DNA from: an uncultured Pelagibacteraceae bacterium
Lineage (GTDB): Bacteria > Pseudomonadota > Alphaproteobacteria > Pelagibacterales > Pelagibacteraceae
Direction of reading: 5' to 3'
DNA length: 64,000 nt
Assembly: GCA_902598655.1 (NCBI GenBank)
Contig: CACKCQ010000001.1
Location: 178,360-242,359, forward strand
A model generated the notes under the pieces. The model worked only from the letters and a program-made list of their open reading frames with translations, did not search any database and was not told the DNA's origin. Shown piece after piece: positions 37,027 to 46,795 of this stretch (position 1 is the first letter of the stretch; the number at the start of each line of letters is the position of its first letter). The translations under genes were made by a program, and so were the position numbers.

Positions 37027-38655
37027 CTAAGTTAGTTCCTTAGCTCTTTTTCTTAATTCAAATTTTTGGATTTTACCTGTTGATGTTTTTGGAAGTTCAC
37101 AGAAGTCTATTTTTTTTGGAATTTTAAACCCTGCTAGAGTTTCTCTACAAAAATTGATTAATTCTTTTTCATTTGTCTCTTTATCTGCCACTTTCTCTAT
37201 AAAAGCGCATGGAACTTCTCCCCATTTCTCATCTGGTTTTGCTACTACAGCAACAATTGAAACAGCTGGGTGCTTAGAAAGTGTGTTTTCAATTTCGATA
37301 GAAGAAATATTCTCTCCACCTGAAATAATAATATCTTTCGACCTATCTTTAACCTTGATGTATCCATCTGGATAAATAACTGCCAAATCGCCAGAGTGAA
37401 ACCATCCATCTTTCATAGCCTTTTCAGTGGCCTCTTTGTCTTTAAAATACCCTTTCATAACAACATTACCTTTGATCATTATCTCGCCAATGGTTTCTCC
37501 ATCCATGGGCACGGGTTTCATAGTTTCTGGATCTAAAACAACCACTCCTTCTGTGTTTGGAAACCTCACACCTTGCCTTGCTTTAATTTCATTAATTTTA
37601 TCTTCTTCAAAACCATTCCATTCATCATTCCAAGCACATTGTAAAACATGCCCATATGTTTCTGTTAAACCATAGACATGCATTACCTCAAATCCTAATG
37701 CTTTCATTTTTTTGAAAATAATACTTGGAGGTGGTGCTCCAGCAGTTAAAACATAAACTTTGTTTTTTAATTCCTTGATATCATTTTGTGATGCACCTGT
37801 TATCATATTAAGTACAATAGGTGCACCTCCAAAATGGGTAATGTCATGCTTTTCAATTAATTCAAATATTTTTTTTACATCAATAGCTCTTAAACAAACT
37901 GTTTTTCCATTTAACATTGGTATTGTCCACGGGTATCCCCATCCATTACAGTGGAACATTGGTACAACTGTTAAAAAATTTAGTCTATTTGGCATATTCC
38001 AAGCAACGGCACTACCTGTTGACATTAAATAAGATCCTCTATGGTGATAAACAACACCTTTTGGATTTCCAGTAGTTCCAGATGTGTAACTTAAAGAAAT
38101 TGCTTGCCACTCATCCTTTGGTTTTTTCCAAATATAATTTTCATCACCAGTATTTAAAAATTCTTCATATTCTCTGTCTCCAATTTTTTTTAATAAGGAT
38201 TGATCTGCAAAATCATCTTGAACATCAATAACAATTGGTTTGTTTTTTAAAGTTGATAAAGCCTTTTCTGCAACAGCATGTAATTGTCTATCTATTATTA
38301 ATACTTTTGCTTCACTGTGTTCTAAAATATAAGCAACAGTTTTTGCATCAAGTCTTGAATTAATTGTATTTAAAACGGCTCCTGTCATAGGAACAGAATA
38401 ATGTGCTTCAAAAATCTCTGGAGTATTAAAGGTCATAACTGAGACTGTGTCTCCTTCAACAATACCAATTTTCTCTAGTGCACTTGCAAATTTGATGCAC
38501 CTGTTAAATACTTCAGTCCATGTGAAAGATTTTGTTTCATATACTAAAGCCTCATAATTTGGATAAATATCTTTTGCTCTTTCTAGAAAGCTAAGCGGTG
38601 TTAACGGGACATAATTTGAAGGATTTTTATCTAAGTTCTGATTATATTTATTCAT
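37027..38655 (-). CDS. dmdB: 3-methylmercaptopropionyl-CoA ligase (AMP-dependent)
   Basis: 'SLSYTSGTTGNPKGVVYHHRG', 'HVYGLTETYGHVLQCAWNDEW', 'KDRSKDIIISGGENISSIEIE'; context with dmdA and dmdC. Confidence 0.87.
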   Translation of the reverse strand: MNKYNQNLDKNPSNYVPLTPLSFLERAKDIYPNYEALVYETKSFTWTEVFNRCIKFASALEKIGIVEGDTVSVMTFNTPEIFEAHYSVPMTGAVLNTINSRLDAKTVAYILEHSEAKVLIIDRQLHAVAEKALSTLKNKPIVIDVQDDFADQSLLKKIGDREYEEFLNTGDENYIWKKPKDEWQAISLSYTSGTTGNPKGVVYHHRGSYLMSTGSAVAWNMPNRLNFLTVVPMFHCNGWGYPWTIPMLNGKTVCLRAIDVKKIFELIEKHDITHFGGAPIVLNMITGASQNDIKELKNKVYVLTAGAPPPSIIFKKMKALGFEVMHVYGLTETYGHVLQCAWNDEWNGFEEDKINEIKARQGVRFPNTEGVVVLDPETMKPVPMDGETIGEIMIKGNVVMKGYFKDKEATEKAMKDGWFHSGDLAVIYPDGYIKVKDRSKDIIISGGENISSIEIENTLSKHPAVSIVAVVAKPDEKWGEVPCAFIEKVADKETNEKELINFCRETLAGFKIPKKIDFCELPKTSTGKIQKFELRKRAKELT

Positions 38656-40415
38656 CAGTTAAATTTTGCGCTCATAGTATATTTACTACCAGAAATAGCA
38701 GATTTATAATGGCTCTCAGCTCTAGGCAAAATTTTGTCAAAATAATAATTTCCTGTATTTAATTTATCTTCATAAAACTCTTTATTGTTTTCCAAATTTT
38801 CATAGCTTTTTCTCATTGTTTTTAGCCATATAAATGAAAGACAAAAATAACCAAAAAATCTTAAATAATCGTTACATGATGCGCTTATATCGTCTTTTGG
38901 CGTATTGCCATTAGGAGATATCCAGTCCGTGAAATCTGACAATATATTTTTTAATTCAGATATTTTTTTTACATGTTCATTTAGATTATCTACTTTTGAA
39001 CAATTTTGAATTTCTGTATCTACATATTTCATAAAATTTTCAAAAACTTTTTTCTGACTAATTTTTCTAAATACAAAGTCAATTGCCTGCACAGAATTAG
39101 TTCCTTCGTAAATAGGTGTAATTCTATTATCTCTAAATAATTGTTCTATCCCTTGGTCTTTTGTATAACCATAGCCACCAAAAACCTGAATTGCTTCATT
39201 GGTTATTTCCATACCCATATCTGTAAAAAATGACTTAATTACTGGGGTCATAAGACCTACAATATCCGATGCATCTTTTTTTACTTCCTCTGAACTATGA
39301 CTTAAGCTTACATCTACCTGCTGAGCCATCCAAAAAGATAAGGATCTTTCTCCCTCAATTATAGACTTCATATTTAATAAACTTCTTCGAATATCTGCGT
39401 GCTTAATAATTAAATCTGTTTCTCCATTAGAATTATTATTTGATTTACCTTGTTTTCTCTCTTTTGAATAACTTAAAGCAGTTTGATAAGCTGTTTCAGA
39501 TAGACCTAATCCTTGTATACCGACAACAATTCTTTCTAAGTTCATCATTGTAAACATGGAATTTAAGCCTTTGTTCTCTGGTCCAATCATATAGCCTTTG
39601 GCATCATCAAAACTTAATACACACGCGGGTGAACCTTTAATACCCATTTTTGATTCAATTGAAACAGTATTGACGCCGTTTCTTGGACCAATTGATCCAT
39701 CATCATTAATTTCATATTTTGGTACTAAAAATAAACTTATCCCCTTCGTTCCTTTTGGTGCATCCTGCGTTCTTGCTAAAACAAGGTGTATAATATTTTC
39801 AGTTAAATCGTGGTCACCAGAAGTAATAAAGATTTTTTGTCCACTTATATTATAAGTACCATTTTCATTTTTAATTGCTTTTGTTTTTATTAATCCTAAA
39901 TCTGTTCCACATTGAGGCTCTGTTAAACACATTGTCCCACTCCATTTACCCTCAACAATTTTAGGAAGATATGTGTTTTTGATTTCTTCAGTTGCATGAC
40001 TCAAAATACAATTGTATGCACCTATACTTAATTCACTATATAATTTAAAAGATAAACTTGATGATGAAAGCATTTCATCAAAAAAAGCACTTACAGTTTT
40101 TGGCATTCCTTGGCCACCATATTTTGGATCACAAGTTAAAGATACCCATCCATCTTCTATAAATTTTGAATATGCCTCTTTATAACCTGGAGGGGTTCTA
40201 ACTACTCCATTTTCATAGACACAAGGATTTTCGTCTCCAGCTTTTGCTAAAGGAAGAAGCATTTCTTCATTAATTTTTGCAGCTTCCTCTAAGATATCTT
40301 TTACTAGATCAGATGTGACTTCTTTATATTTTTCAATTTCGTTATAATTTTTATTATCTTTTAGATGTTCAAATAAGAACATCATATCTTTCACAGGTGC
40401 GGAATAAACAGTCAT
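38655..40415 (-). CDS. dmdC: 3-methylmercaptopropionyl-CoA dehydrogenase
   Basis: Acyl-CoA dehydrogenase of about 586 aa ('GTMCLTEPQCGTDLGLIKTKA', 'QVFGGYGYTKDQGIEQLFRDNRITPIYEGTNSVQAID'); context with dmdB and dmdA. Confidence 0.87.
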   Translation of the reverse strand: MTVYSAPVKDMMFLFEHLKDNKNYNEIEKYKEVTSDLVKDILEEAAKINEEMLLPLAKAGDENPCVYENGVVRTPPGYKEAYSKFIEDGWVSLTCDPKYGGQGMPKTVSAFFDEMLSSSSLSFKLYSELSIGAYNCILSHATEEIKNTYLPKIVEGKWSGTMCLTEPQCGTDLGLIKTKAIKNENGTYNISGQKIFITSGDHDLTENIIHLVLARTQDAPKGTKGISLFLVPKYEINDDGSIGPRNGVNTVSIESKMGIKGSPACVLSFDDAKGYMIGPENKGLNSMFTMMNLERIVVGIQGLGLSETAYQTALSYSKERKQGKSNNNSNGETDLIIKHADIRRSLLNMKSIIEGERSLSFWMAQQVDVSLSHSSEEVKKDASDIVGLMTPVIKSFFTDMGMEITNEAIQVFGGYGYTKDQGIEQLFRDNRITPIYEGTNSVQAIDFVFRKISQKKVFENFMKYVDTEIQNCSKVDNLNEHVKKISELKNILSDFTDWISPNGNTPKDDISASCNDYLRFFGYFCLSFIWLKTMRKSYENLENNKEFYEDKLNTGNYYFDKILPRAESHYKSAISGSKYTMSAKFN

Positions 40416-40447
40416 AAATTTAATAGTATCAAATTAAGTTAATTTTT

Positions 40448-41557
40448 TTATTTTTGCAAATATGCAATAATCGCATCTCCCATACCAGAAGTTGAAATTT
40501 CTTTTGTTCCTTTTGACATAATATCTTTAGTTCTTAACCCATCATCTAGTACATTTTGCACTGCTTTTTCTAAGTCATCAGCCTCTTTATCTAAGTCAAG
40601 AGAGTACCTCAGGGCCATTGCAAAACTCAAGATGGTTGCAATTGGATTTGCAATTCCTTTTCCAGCAATATCTGGAGCAGATCCATGAACAGGCTCATAC
40701 ATTGCTCTCATTTCACCATCTTTATTTTTTGCACCCAGAGAAGCTGAAGGTAATAAACCTAAAGATCCCGTCAGCATAGATGCTTCATCTGACAACATAT
40801 CACCAAACAAATTATCTGTCACAATTACATCAAATTGCTTTGGATTTCTCAAAAGTTGCATTGCACAATTATCTGCAAGCATATGATTTAACTCAACATC
40901 TTTAAATTCTTTATCGTGAAGATTTTGAACTTCCTCTTTCCATAATTGACCTGCTTCCATAACATTTGATTTTTCACAGGAAGTAACTTTATTGTTTCTC
41001 TTCTTTGCTAGATCAAATGCAACTCTAGCAACTCTTTTAATTTCTGATGAAGTATAAGTATGAGTGTTTATTCCTTTACGTTCACCATTATCAATTGGCT
41101 TGATACCTCTCGGCTCACCAAAATAAATACCACCTGTCAATTCTCTAACAATCATGATATCTAGACCTGATACGATTTCAGGTTTTAGCGTAGATGCCTC
41201 AACTAATTGTTTAAAACAAATTGCAGGCCTCAAATTTGCAAATAATTTTAATTCTTTTCTTAGCTTAAGAAGAGCTCTCTCAGGTCTTTTGGAAAAATCT
41301 AAATTATCATATTTTGGTCCACCCACAGCTCCTAGAATGACTGCTTCACACTCTAATGATTTATAAAATACTTCATCTGTAATCGGTGTTCCGTGCTTGT
41401 CGTAAGATGCTCCTCCAACTAAAGCTTCTTCCATATCAAAATCAAGAGATTTATTTACATTAAACCAAGTTATAATCTTTTTAACTTCACCAATAACCTC
41501 GGGACCAATACCATCGCCTGGTAATAATAAGAATTTTCTTTTTTTGACTTTAATCAT
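40448..41557 (-). CDS. leuB: 3-isopropylmalate dehydrogenase
   Basis: '[11 protein letters not shown]', '[15 protein letters not shown]', '[27 protein letters not shown]'. Confidence 0.97.
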   Translation of the reverse strand: MIKVKKRKFLLLPGDGIGPEVIGEVKKIITWFNVNKSLDFDMEEALVGGASYDKHGTPITDEVFYKSLECEAVILGAVGGPKYDNLDFSKRPERALLKLRKELKLFANLRPAICFKQLVEASTLKPEIVSGLDIMIVRELTGGIYFGEPRGIKPIDNGERKGINTHTYTSSEIKRVARVAFDLAKKRNNKVTSCEKSNVMEAGQLWKEEVQNLHDKEFKDVELNHMLADNCAMQLLRNPKQFDVIVTDNLFGDMLSDEASMLTGSLGLLPSASLGAKNKDGEMRAMYEPVHGSAPDIAGKGIANPIATILSFAMALRYSLDLDKEADDLEKAVQNVLDDGLRTKDIMSKGTKEISTSGMGDAIIAYLQK

Positions 41558-42155
41558 TAAATATCCAAGGCTTTGTGGATTTTAATTTTTCTTCAAATGA
41601 AATTATTTTATTAGACTTTTCCAAAGACAGTGCAATATCATCTAGTCCCTCAATTAAACATTTTTTTTTAAATTCATCTAATTCAAATTTGATTTCTTTA
41701 TTCCCAAAAATTATTTTTTGATCTGGTAAATTTATTGCAATTTCTTCTTGTCTCTTAGAATATTCAGAAAGTTCTTTTATCTGTTCATCATTAACTTTAA
41801 TAGGCAATATTCCATTTTTAAAACAATTATTATAAAATATATCTGCGTAACTAGTACTTATAACGCAAGTGATACCAAAGTCTAAAAGTGCCCATGGCGC
41901 ATGTTCTCTAGAAGATCCACATCCAAAATTATTCCCTGCAATTAAAATCTTAGAATTATCATATGGGGATTTATTTAAGATAAAGTCATCTACTACTTTA
42001 CCTCTTTCGTTATATCTCATTTCATAAAATAAATTTTTTCCAAGTCCTGTTCTTTTTATTGTTTTTAAAAATTGCTTTGGAATAATCATATCTGTATCGA
42101 TATTTACAATTGGTAAATATGCAGGAATGCTTTTTAATGTTGAGAATTTGTTCAT
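41550..42155 (-). CDS. leuD: 3-isopropylmalate dehydratase small subunit
   Basis: '[16 protein letters not shown]', '[22 protein letters not shown]'. Confidence 0.97.
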   Translation of the reverse strand: MNKFSTLKSIPAYLPIVNIDTDMIIPKQFLKTIKRTGLGKNLFYEMRYNERGKVVDDFILNKSPYDNSKILIAGNNFGCGSSREHAPWALLDFGITCVISTSYADIFYNNCFKNGILPIKVNDEQIKELSEYSKRQEEIAINLPDQKIIFGNKEIKFELDEFKKKCLIEGLDDIALSLEKSNKIISFEEKLKSTKPWIFND

Positions 42156-43559
42156 TTAACTATTGTATTTTCTAACATCATCTAAATTTCCTGATATAGC
42201 AGCTGCAGCAGCCATAGCTGGACTAACTAAATGAGTTCTTCCACCTCGTCCTTGTCTTCCTTCGAAATTTCTATTTGATGTTGATGCACATCTTTCTTCT
42301 GGCTTCAACTTATCTGCATTCATAGCTAAACACATTGAACAACCTGGCTCACGCCATTCAAATCCAGAATTTTTAAATATTACATCTAAGCCTTCTTGCT
42401 CTGCTTGTTGTTTTACTAATCCTGAACCAGGAACTATCATTGCATTTACATGAGAAGCAATTTTTTTGTCTTTTAAGATTTTTGCAGCTTCTCTTAAATC
42501 TTCAATTCTTCCATTTGTGCAACTTCCAATAAAAACTTTATCAATTCTAATATCTTTTATTTTAGTTTTCGGCTTTAAACCCATATATTTTAATGACCTG
42601 TTAATAGAATTTTTTCTGTCTTCGTTTTGCTCATTTTCAGGATCAGGGACAATTCCATCAATATCTACTACATCCTGAGGCGAAGTTCCCCAAGTTACCA
42701 TTGGTTTAATATCTTTGCCCTCAAGACTGATTTCTTTGTCAAATACTGCATCACCATCAGACTTTAATTTACTCCAATATTCTAATGCTTTGTCCCAATT
42801 TGAATTCTTTGGAGACATTGGTTTACCTTTTAAATAATTAAAAACTTTTTCATCTGGCTCTATTAATCCAGCCCTTGCTCCACCTTCAATTGTCATATTG
42901 CAAATCGTCATTCTTTGTTCGACACTTAAATTCGAAATTAAGTTTCCAGCATATTCAATTACATAACCAGTTCCACCAGCTGTACCAATTTTTCCGATTA
43001 TTTGTAATATTACATCCTTAGATGTTACTCCAACAGGAAGAGATCCGTTAACGTTTATTCTAAAATTTTTTGATTTTTTTTGAACTAAAGTCTGTGTTGC
43101 CAAGACATGTTCCACTTCCGAAGTTCCAATTCCGAATGCTAATGCACCAAATGCTCCGTGAGTAGCAGTGTGACTATCACCACAAACGATAATAGTTCCA
43201 GGTTGTGTAAATCCCTGTTCTGGACCAATAATATGAACTATTCCTTGTCTTTTATCGTTCATTCCAAAAAGATTTATTCCGAATTCTGCACAGTTTTTTT
43301 CTAGTGTCTCGATTTGTATTTTTGAATCTTTGTCAGTAATAGGAACTGATCTATCCGTTGTTGGAACATTGTGATCTGCTACTGCTAAAGTTAAAGAAGG
43401 TTGTCTAACTTTTCTATTAGAATTTCTTAAACCTTCAAATGCTTGTGGACTAGTAACTTCATGAATTAAATGTCTATCAACAAATAGAAGTGAAGTCCCA
43501 TCTTCTTGTTGATGAACAAGGTGATCATTCCATATTTTATCGTATATAGTTTGAGGCAT
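42156..43559 (-). CDS. leuC: 3-isopropylmalate dehydratase large subunit
   Basis: '[34 protein letters not shown]', '[14 protein letters not shown]', '[11 protein letters not shown]'. Confidence 0.98.
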   Translation of the reverse strand: MPQTIYDKIWNDHLVHQQEDGTSLLFVDRHLIHEVTSPQAFEGLRNSNRKVRQPSLTLAVADHNVPTTDRSVPITDKDSKIQIETLEKNCAEFGINLFGMNDKRQGIVHIIGPEQGFTQPGTIIVCGDSHTATHGAFGALAFGIGTSEVEHVLATQTLVQKKSKNFRINVNGSLPVGVTSKDVILQIIGKIGTAGGTGYVIEYAGNLISNLSVEQRMTICNMTIEGGARAGLIEPDEKVFNYLKGKPMSPKNSNWDKALEYWSKLKSDGDAVFDKEISLEGKDIKPMVTWGTSPQDVVDIDGIVPDPENEQNEDRKNSINRSLKYMGLKPKTKIKDIRIDKVFIGSCTNGRIEDLREAAKILKDKKIASHVNAMIVPGSGLVKQQAEQEGLDVIFKNSGFEWREPGCSMCLAMNADKLKPEERCASTSNRNFEGRQGRGGRTHLVSPAMAAAAAISGNLDDVRKYNS

Positions 43560-43568
43560 TGTAAAAAA

Positions 43569-44150
43569 TTATTTTTTTACTTCAGGATTTTCTTTTTTTT
43601 CATCAGTTTTTTTTTCTACTGATTGGGTTTCTTCTTTAGTTTCTTTTTTATCTTCTGGTTTTTTTGCTTCTACTTTTGGAGCATCTTTATTTGTATCTTG
43701 TGGGCTGTCTGCCGTTTTTTGCTCTGTATCAGGCATAACATTTTCTTCTGTTACTTCGTGAATCTTAGTTTCGACATCTATACCTATTTTCTTTTTAATT
43801 TTTTCTGCAATTCTTGCAGATTTACCTGTTCTATCTCTCAAATAATATAACTTGGCTCTTCTAACTTTTCCTGACCTTACAACTTTAATTGTATCTACAA
43901 TCGGACTATATAAAGCAAATGTTCTTTCCACACCCTCACCAAAAGAAATTTTTCTTACAGTAAAAGAAGAATTGATATCTCTATTTTTTTTTGCAATACA
44001 CACACCTTCAAAATATTGAATACGATCTCTTTTTCCTTCAGTTATTCTAACTCCTACTTTAACAATATCACCTGGGAAAAATTCTGGATGCTTTCTCTCA
44101 GATATAATTTTTTTTACTTTAGATTGATTAATTTCTTCAATTGTCTTCAT
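43569..44150 (-). CDS. rplS: 50S ribosomal protein L19 with long K/E-rich C-terminal tail
   Basis: '[60 protein letters not shown]'; tail [15 protein letters not shown]... Confidence 0.95.
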   Translation of the reverse strand: MKTIEEINQSKVKKIISERKHPEFFPGDIVKVGVRITEGKRDRIQYFEGVCIAKKNRDINSSFTVRKISFGEGVERTFALYSPIVDTIKVVRSGKVRRAKLYYLRDRTGKSARIAEKIKKKIGIDVETKIHEVTEENVMPDTEQKTADSPQDTNKDAPKVEAKKPEDKKETKEETQSVEKKTDEKKENPEVKK

Positions 44151-44151
44151 T

Positions 44152-44847
44152 TTAATTCTCTTTAGTCTTTTTATATAATTGCCACAAATCCGGTCTTCGG
44201 TCGCGTGTTATAGCCTCAGATTGAGATAAACGCCAGTCTTTAATTTTGGCGTGATCGCCTGATAATAGCACATCTGGAACACTTTTTTCCTCCCATATTT
44301 GAGGTTTTGTAAATTGAGGATACTCTAAAAGTCCGTTTTCAAAACTTTCTTCTTTAGCTGAATTTGTATTACCAAGAATACCAGGAATAAATCTTAAAAT
44401 TGCATCAAGAATTACAAACGAAGCTCCTTCACCTCCAGATAAAACAAAGTCTCCTATACTTACTTCCTCAATATTTCTTGTTTCTAACAATCTTTCATCA
44501 ACTCCTTCAAAGTGTCCACAAATTATATTTATTGTTTTTTCTTGAGATAGTTGTTTTGCTAATTGATGATTGAACAACTTACCCTTTGGACTTAGATAAA
44601 TAATCTTTTCGCCATCTTTAACATTCTTATCTATTGATTTTGCTAATACATCTGCTTTCATTAACATACCTTCCCCTCCTCCATAAGGAGTGTCATCAAC
44701 AGTTTTATGCTTATCAAATGCATACTCTCTTATATCCACAGTATCTATTTTCCATTTATTCTCTGATAGTGCTTTACCAAAAATACCTTGGCCTAAATAG
44801 CCTGGAAAAAAATCTGGATAGAGTGTGAATATACGAGCTTCTAACAT
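44152..44847 (-). CDS. trmD: tRNA (guanine-N1)-methyltransferase
   Basis: '[20 protein letters not shown]', '[18 protein letters not shown]', '[30 protein letters not shown]'. Confidence 0.97.
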   Translation of the reverse strand: MLEARIFTLYPDFFPGYLGQGIFGKALSENKWKIDTVDIREYAFDKHKTVDDTPYGGGEGMLMKADVLAKSIDKNVKDGEKIIYLSPKGKLFNHQLAKQLSQEKTINIICGHFEGVDERLLETRNIEEVSIGDFVLSGGEGASFVILDAILRFIPGILGNTNSAKEESFENGLLEYPQFTKPQIWEEKSVPDVLLSGDHAKIKDWRLSQSEAITRDRRPDLWQLYKKTKEN

Positions 44848-45263
44848 TATTTTTTTTCTTCTTCCTTAGGTGCTTCTGCTGGCTTAGCTTCTTCCTTAGG
44901 TGCTTCTGCTGGTTTAGATGCATCTCCTTCTGGTTTCGATTCTCCACCTTCGTCAGCTTTTTTTCTATCTTTTTTAGGAATTGCTTTTTGAGGATTGTTT
45001 CCTTTTTCAGGCATTGGCATTATATCGTTTTCTCCCAATAACCTTGCAACTCTTGTTGTTGGCTGAGCTCCTTGACCTAACCAATATTTAATTCGCTCGG
45101 AATCTAAGCCAATTCTTTCCTTTTTATCCTTCGGTAATAACGGATTATAAAAACCTAATTTTTCTATAAACCTTCCGTCTCTTGGAAATCTACTATCAGC
45201 CACAACAATTTTATATACTGGCCTTTTTTTAGTACCTCCCATTGATAATCTCATTTTTAACAT
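44847..45263 (-). CDS. rpsP: 30S ribosomal protein S16 with K/E/P-rich C-terminal tail
   Basis: '[42 protein letters not shown]'; tail contains [10 protein letters not shown] repeats. Confidence 0.96.
   Translation of the reverse strand: MLKMRLSMGGTKKRPVYKIVVADSRFPRDGRFIEKLGFYNPLLPKDKKERIGLDSERIKYWLGQGAQPTTRVARLLGENDIMPMPEKGNNPQKAIPKKDRKKADEGGESKPEGDASKPAEAPKEEAKPAEAPKEEEKK
44858..44912 (-). repeat. 30-bp-period tandem repeat in the rpsP 3' end, two copies
   Basis: CTTCTTCCTTAGGTGCTTCTGCTGG occurs identically at 44858-44882 and 44888-44912; encodes tandem [10 protein letters not shown]. Confidence 0.9.
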
Positions 45264-45277
45264 TACTTATATCTCCT

Positions 45278-46636
45278 TTATTTTAATTGATTAAATAGTT
45301 CAGGCGGGATCCCTTTATCCGCCATTCCTTTCATGTTTCCTTTAGACATTTTTTTCATCATTTCTGACATCATCTTAAATTGTTTTAACAACTTATTGAT
45401 AGTGGCAATGTCTGTACCTGAGCCATTAGCAATTCTTTTTTTTCTTGATCCATTTATAATTTTAGGATTTTCTCTTTCTTGCTTTGTCATTGATAAAATA
45501 ACAGCTTCATTTTGAGTTATAATTTTTTCATCTATTCCTGATTGGTCCATTTGTGATTTAATTTTTGAAACTCCAGGGAGAAATGACATTATGCCTTCTA
45601 TTCCACCCATCTTTTTCATTTGACGTAATTGAGAAAGATAATCTTCCATCGAGAATTGACCTTTTTTAAGTTTCTCTTCTGTTTTCTTTAAATTTTCTTG
45701 ATCTAAATCTTCTGAAGCTTTTTCAACTAAGGAAACGATATCTCCCATTCCCAAAATTCTATTTGCAATTCGATCAGGATGGAAAACTTCAAAATTCTCA
45801 ATTTTCTCTCCAACACCAAGAAACTTTATGGGGACCTCAGCAACATATTTCATACTCAATGCAGCTCCACCTCTTCCATCTCCATCTGCTCTTGTAAGTA
45901 TAATGCCGCTCAAATTTACTGTATTTTTAAATTCCTTTGCTACATTAGCAGCAACTTGACCTGTTAGAGAATCTGCTACCAGTATAGTTTCTGCAGGATT
46001 AATAATAGTTTCAATTTGTTTGATTTCATTCATCATTTGAAAATCTATTTGTGTTCTTCCAGCAGTATCAAATAAAACTACTTCACAACCATTTAAATTT
46101 GCAGCACTTAATGCTCTTCTACAAATATCAGCAGGAAGCTGGCCTTCTATAATTGGCAAAGTTTCAATATTATTTTGTTCACCCAAAAGTCTCAATTGCT
46201 CTTGCGCGGCAGGTCTGTAAACGTCTAAACTAGCCATCATTACTTTTTTCTTATTATTTTTTTCTAAAAATTTTGCTAATTTTGAGGTTGTTGTGGTTTT
46301 TCCTGAACCTTGCAATCCAACTAACATGATTGGAACTGGAGGGACAGCATTAAGGGAGATTTCAGAATTCTTATCACCTAAAAAAGATACTATTTCGTCA
46401 TAAACGATTTTTACAACCATATCCCCGGGAGAAGTTGATCTTATAATTTCCTGACCTAGCGCTTTGGGCTTAACTCTACTAATAAACTCCTTAACTACGT
46501 CTAATGAAACATCGGCTTCTAACAAAGCCAACCTTATACCTTTTAAACCCTCGTCAACTTGCTTTTCATCAAGAGAAGGAGCTTTTTTTAATGAAGAAAA
46601 AATTTCTTCAAATTTATTAGTTAAATTTTCAAACAT
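45278..46636 (-). CDS. ffh: Signal recognition particle protein Ffh
   Basis: 'MFENLTNKFEEIFSSLKK', 'VGLQGSGKTTTTSKLAKFL', 'DTAGRTQIDFQMMNEI', M-domain 'ERENPKIINGSRKKRIANGSGT'; start moved from ORF start 46717 to ATG at 46636. Confidence 0.96.
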   Translation of the reverse strand: MFENLTNKFEEIFSSLKKAPSLDEKQVDEGLKGIRLALLEADVSLDVVKEFISRVKPKALGQEIIRSTSPGDMVVKIVYDEIVSFLGDKNSEISLNAVPPVPIMLVGLQGSGKTTTTSKLAKFLEKNNKKKVMMASLDVYRPAAQEQLRLLGEQNNIETLPIIEGQLPADICRRALSAANLNGCEVVLFDTAGRTQIDFQMMNEIKQIETIINPAETILVADSLTGQVAANVAKEFKNTVNLSGIILTRADGDGRGGAALSMKYVAEVPIKFLGVGEKIENFEVFHPDRIANRILGMGDIVSLVEKASEDLDQENLKKTEEKLKKGQFSMEDYLSQLRQMKKMGGIEGIMSFLPGVSKIKSQMDQSGIDEKIITQNEAVILSMTKQERENPKIINGSRKKRIANGSGTDIATINKLLKQFKMMSEMMKKMSKGNMKGMADKGIPPELFNQLK

Positions 46637-46743
46637 AATTTCGCACAGCAAGTATCGCACCAGTGGGCGAACCCTCGCTGACTGGTGTCGATCTCTTTGT
46701 TTCCAAAGACACCGCAAATTACTGTATTTTGCGGAAGTGCGCG
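46637..46743 (-). ncRNA. Structured 5' leader RNA of ffh (candidate cis-regulatory element)
   Basis: GC-rich island in an AT-rich genome; closing pairing CGCAC(46642-46646)/GTGCG(46737-46741); hairpins CCAGT..GCGA[ACCC]TCGC..ACTGG (46660-46685), GGTGT..CTTTG[TTTC]CAAAG..ACACC (46684-46713), CCGCAAA..TTTGCGG (46712-46734). Confidence 0.65.
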
Positions 46744-46746
46744 TAA

Positions 46747-46775
46747 ATTATATTAGAGGTTCAAAAAGTCAATAA
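46747..46775 (-). promoter_or_regulatory. Putative ffh promoter
   Basis: Minus strand TTATTG (46775-46770), 17-nt spacer, TATAAT (46752-46747); predicted TSS near 46740, at the 5' edge of the structured leader. Confidence 0.5.
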
Positions 46776-46795
46776 ATAAGTTAAGTATTATTTAT

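Noticed and set aside
46660-46685. tRNA T-arm-like GGTTCGCC in the ffh leader
   Set aside because: The flanking bases do not form a 5-bp T stem around a 7-nt loop and no cloverleaf with anticodon arm can be drawn; the pairing supports a different hairpin.
46637-46717. 27-aa N-terminal extension of Ffh implied by the ORF track (MRCLWKQRDRHQSARVRPLVRYLLCEI)
   Set aside because: Ffh starts canonically at MFENLTNKF; the extension is translation of the structured leader.
46637-46743. SRP (4.5S) RNA gene next to ffh
   Set aside because: The region folds into several short hairpins rather than one long hairpin, and the conserved SRP apical motif (GGAAGGAAGCAGCC-like) is absent on both strands.
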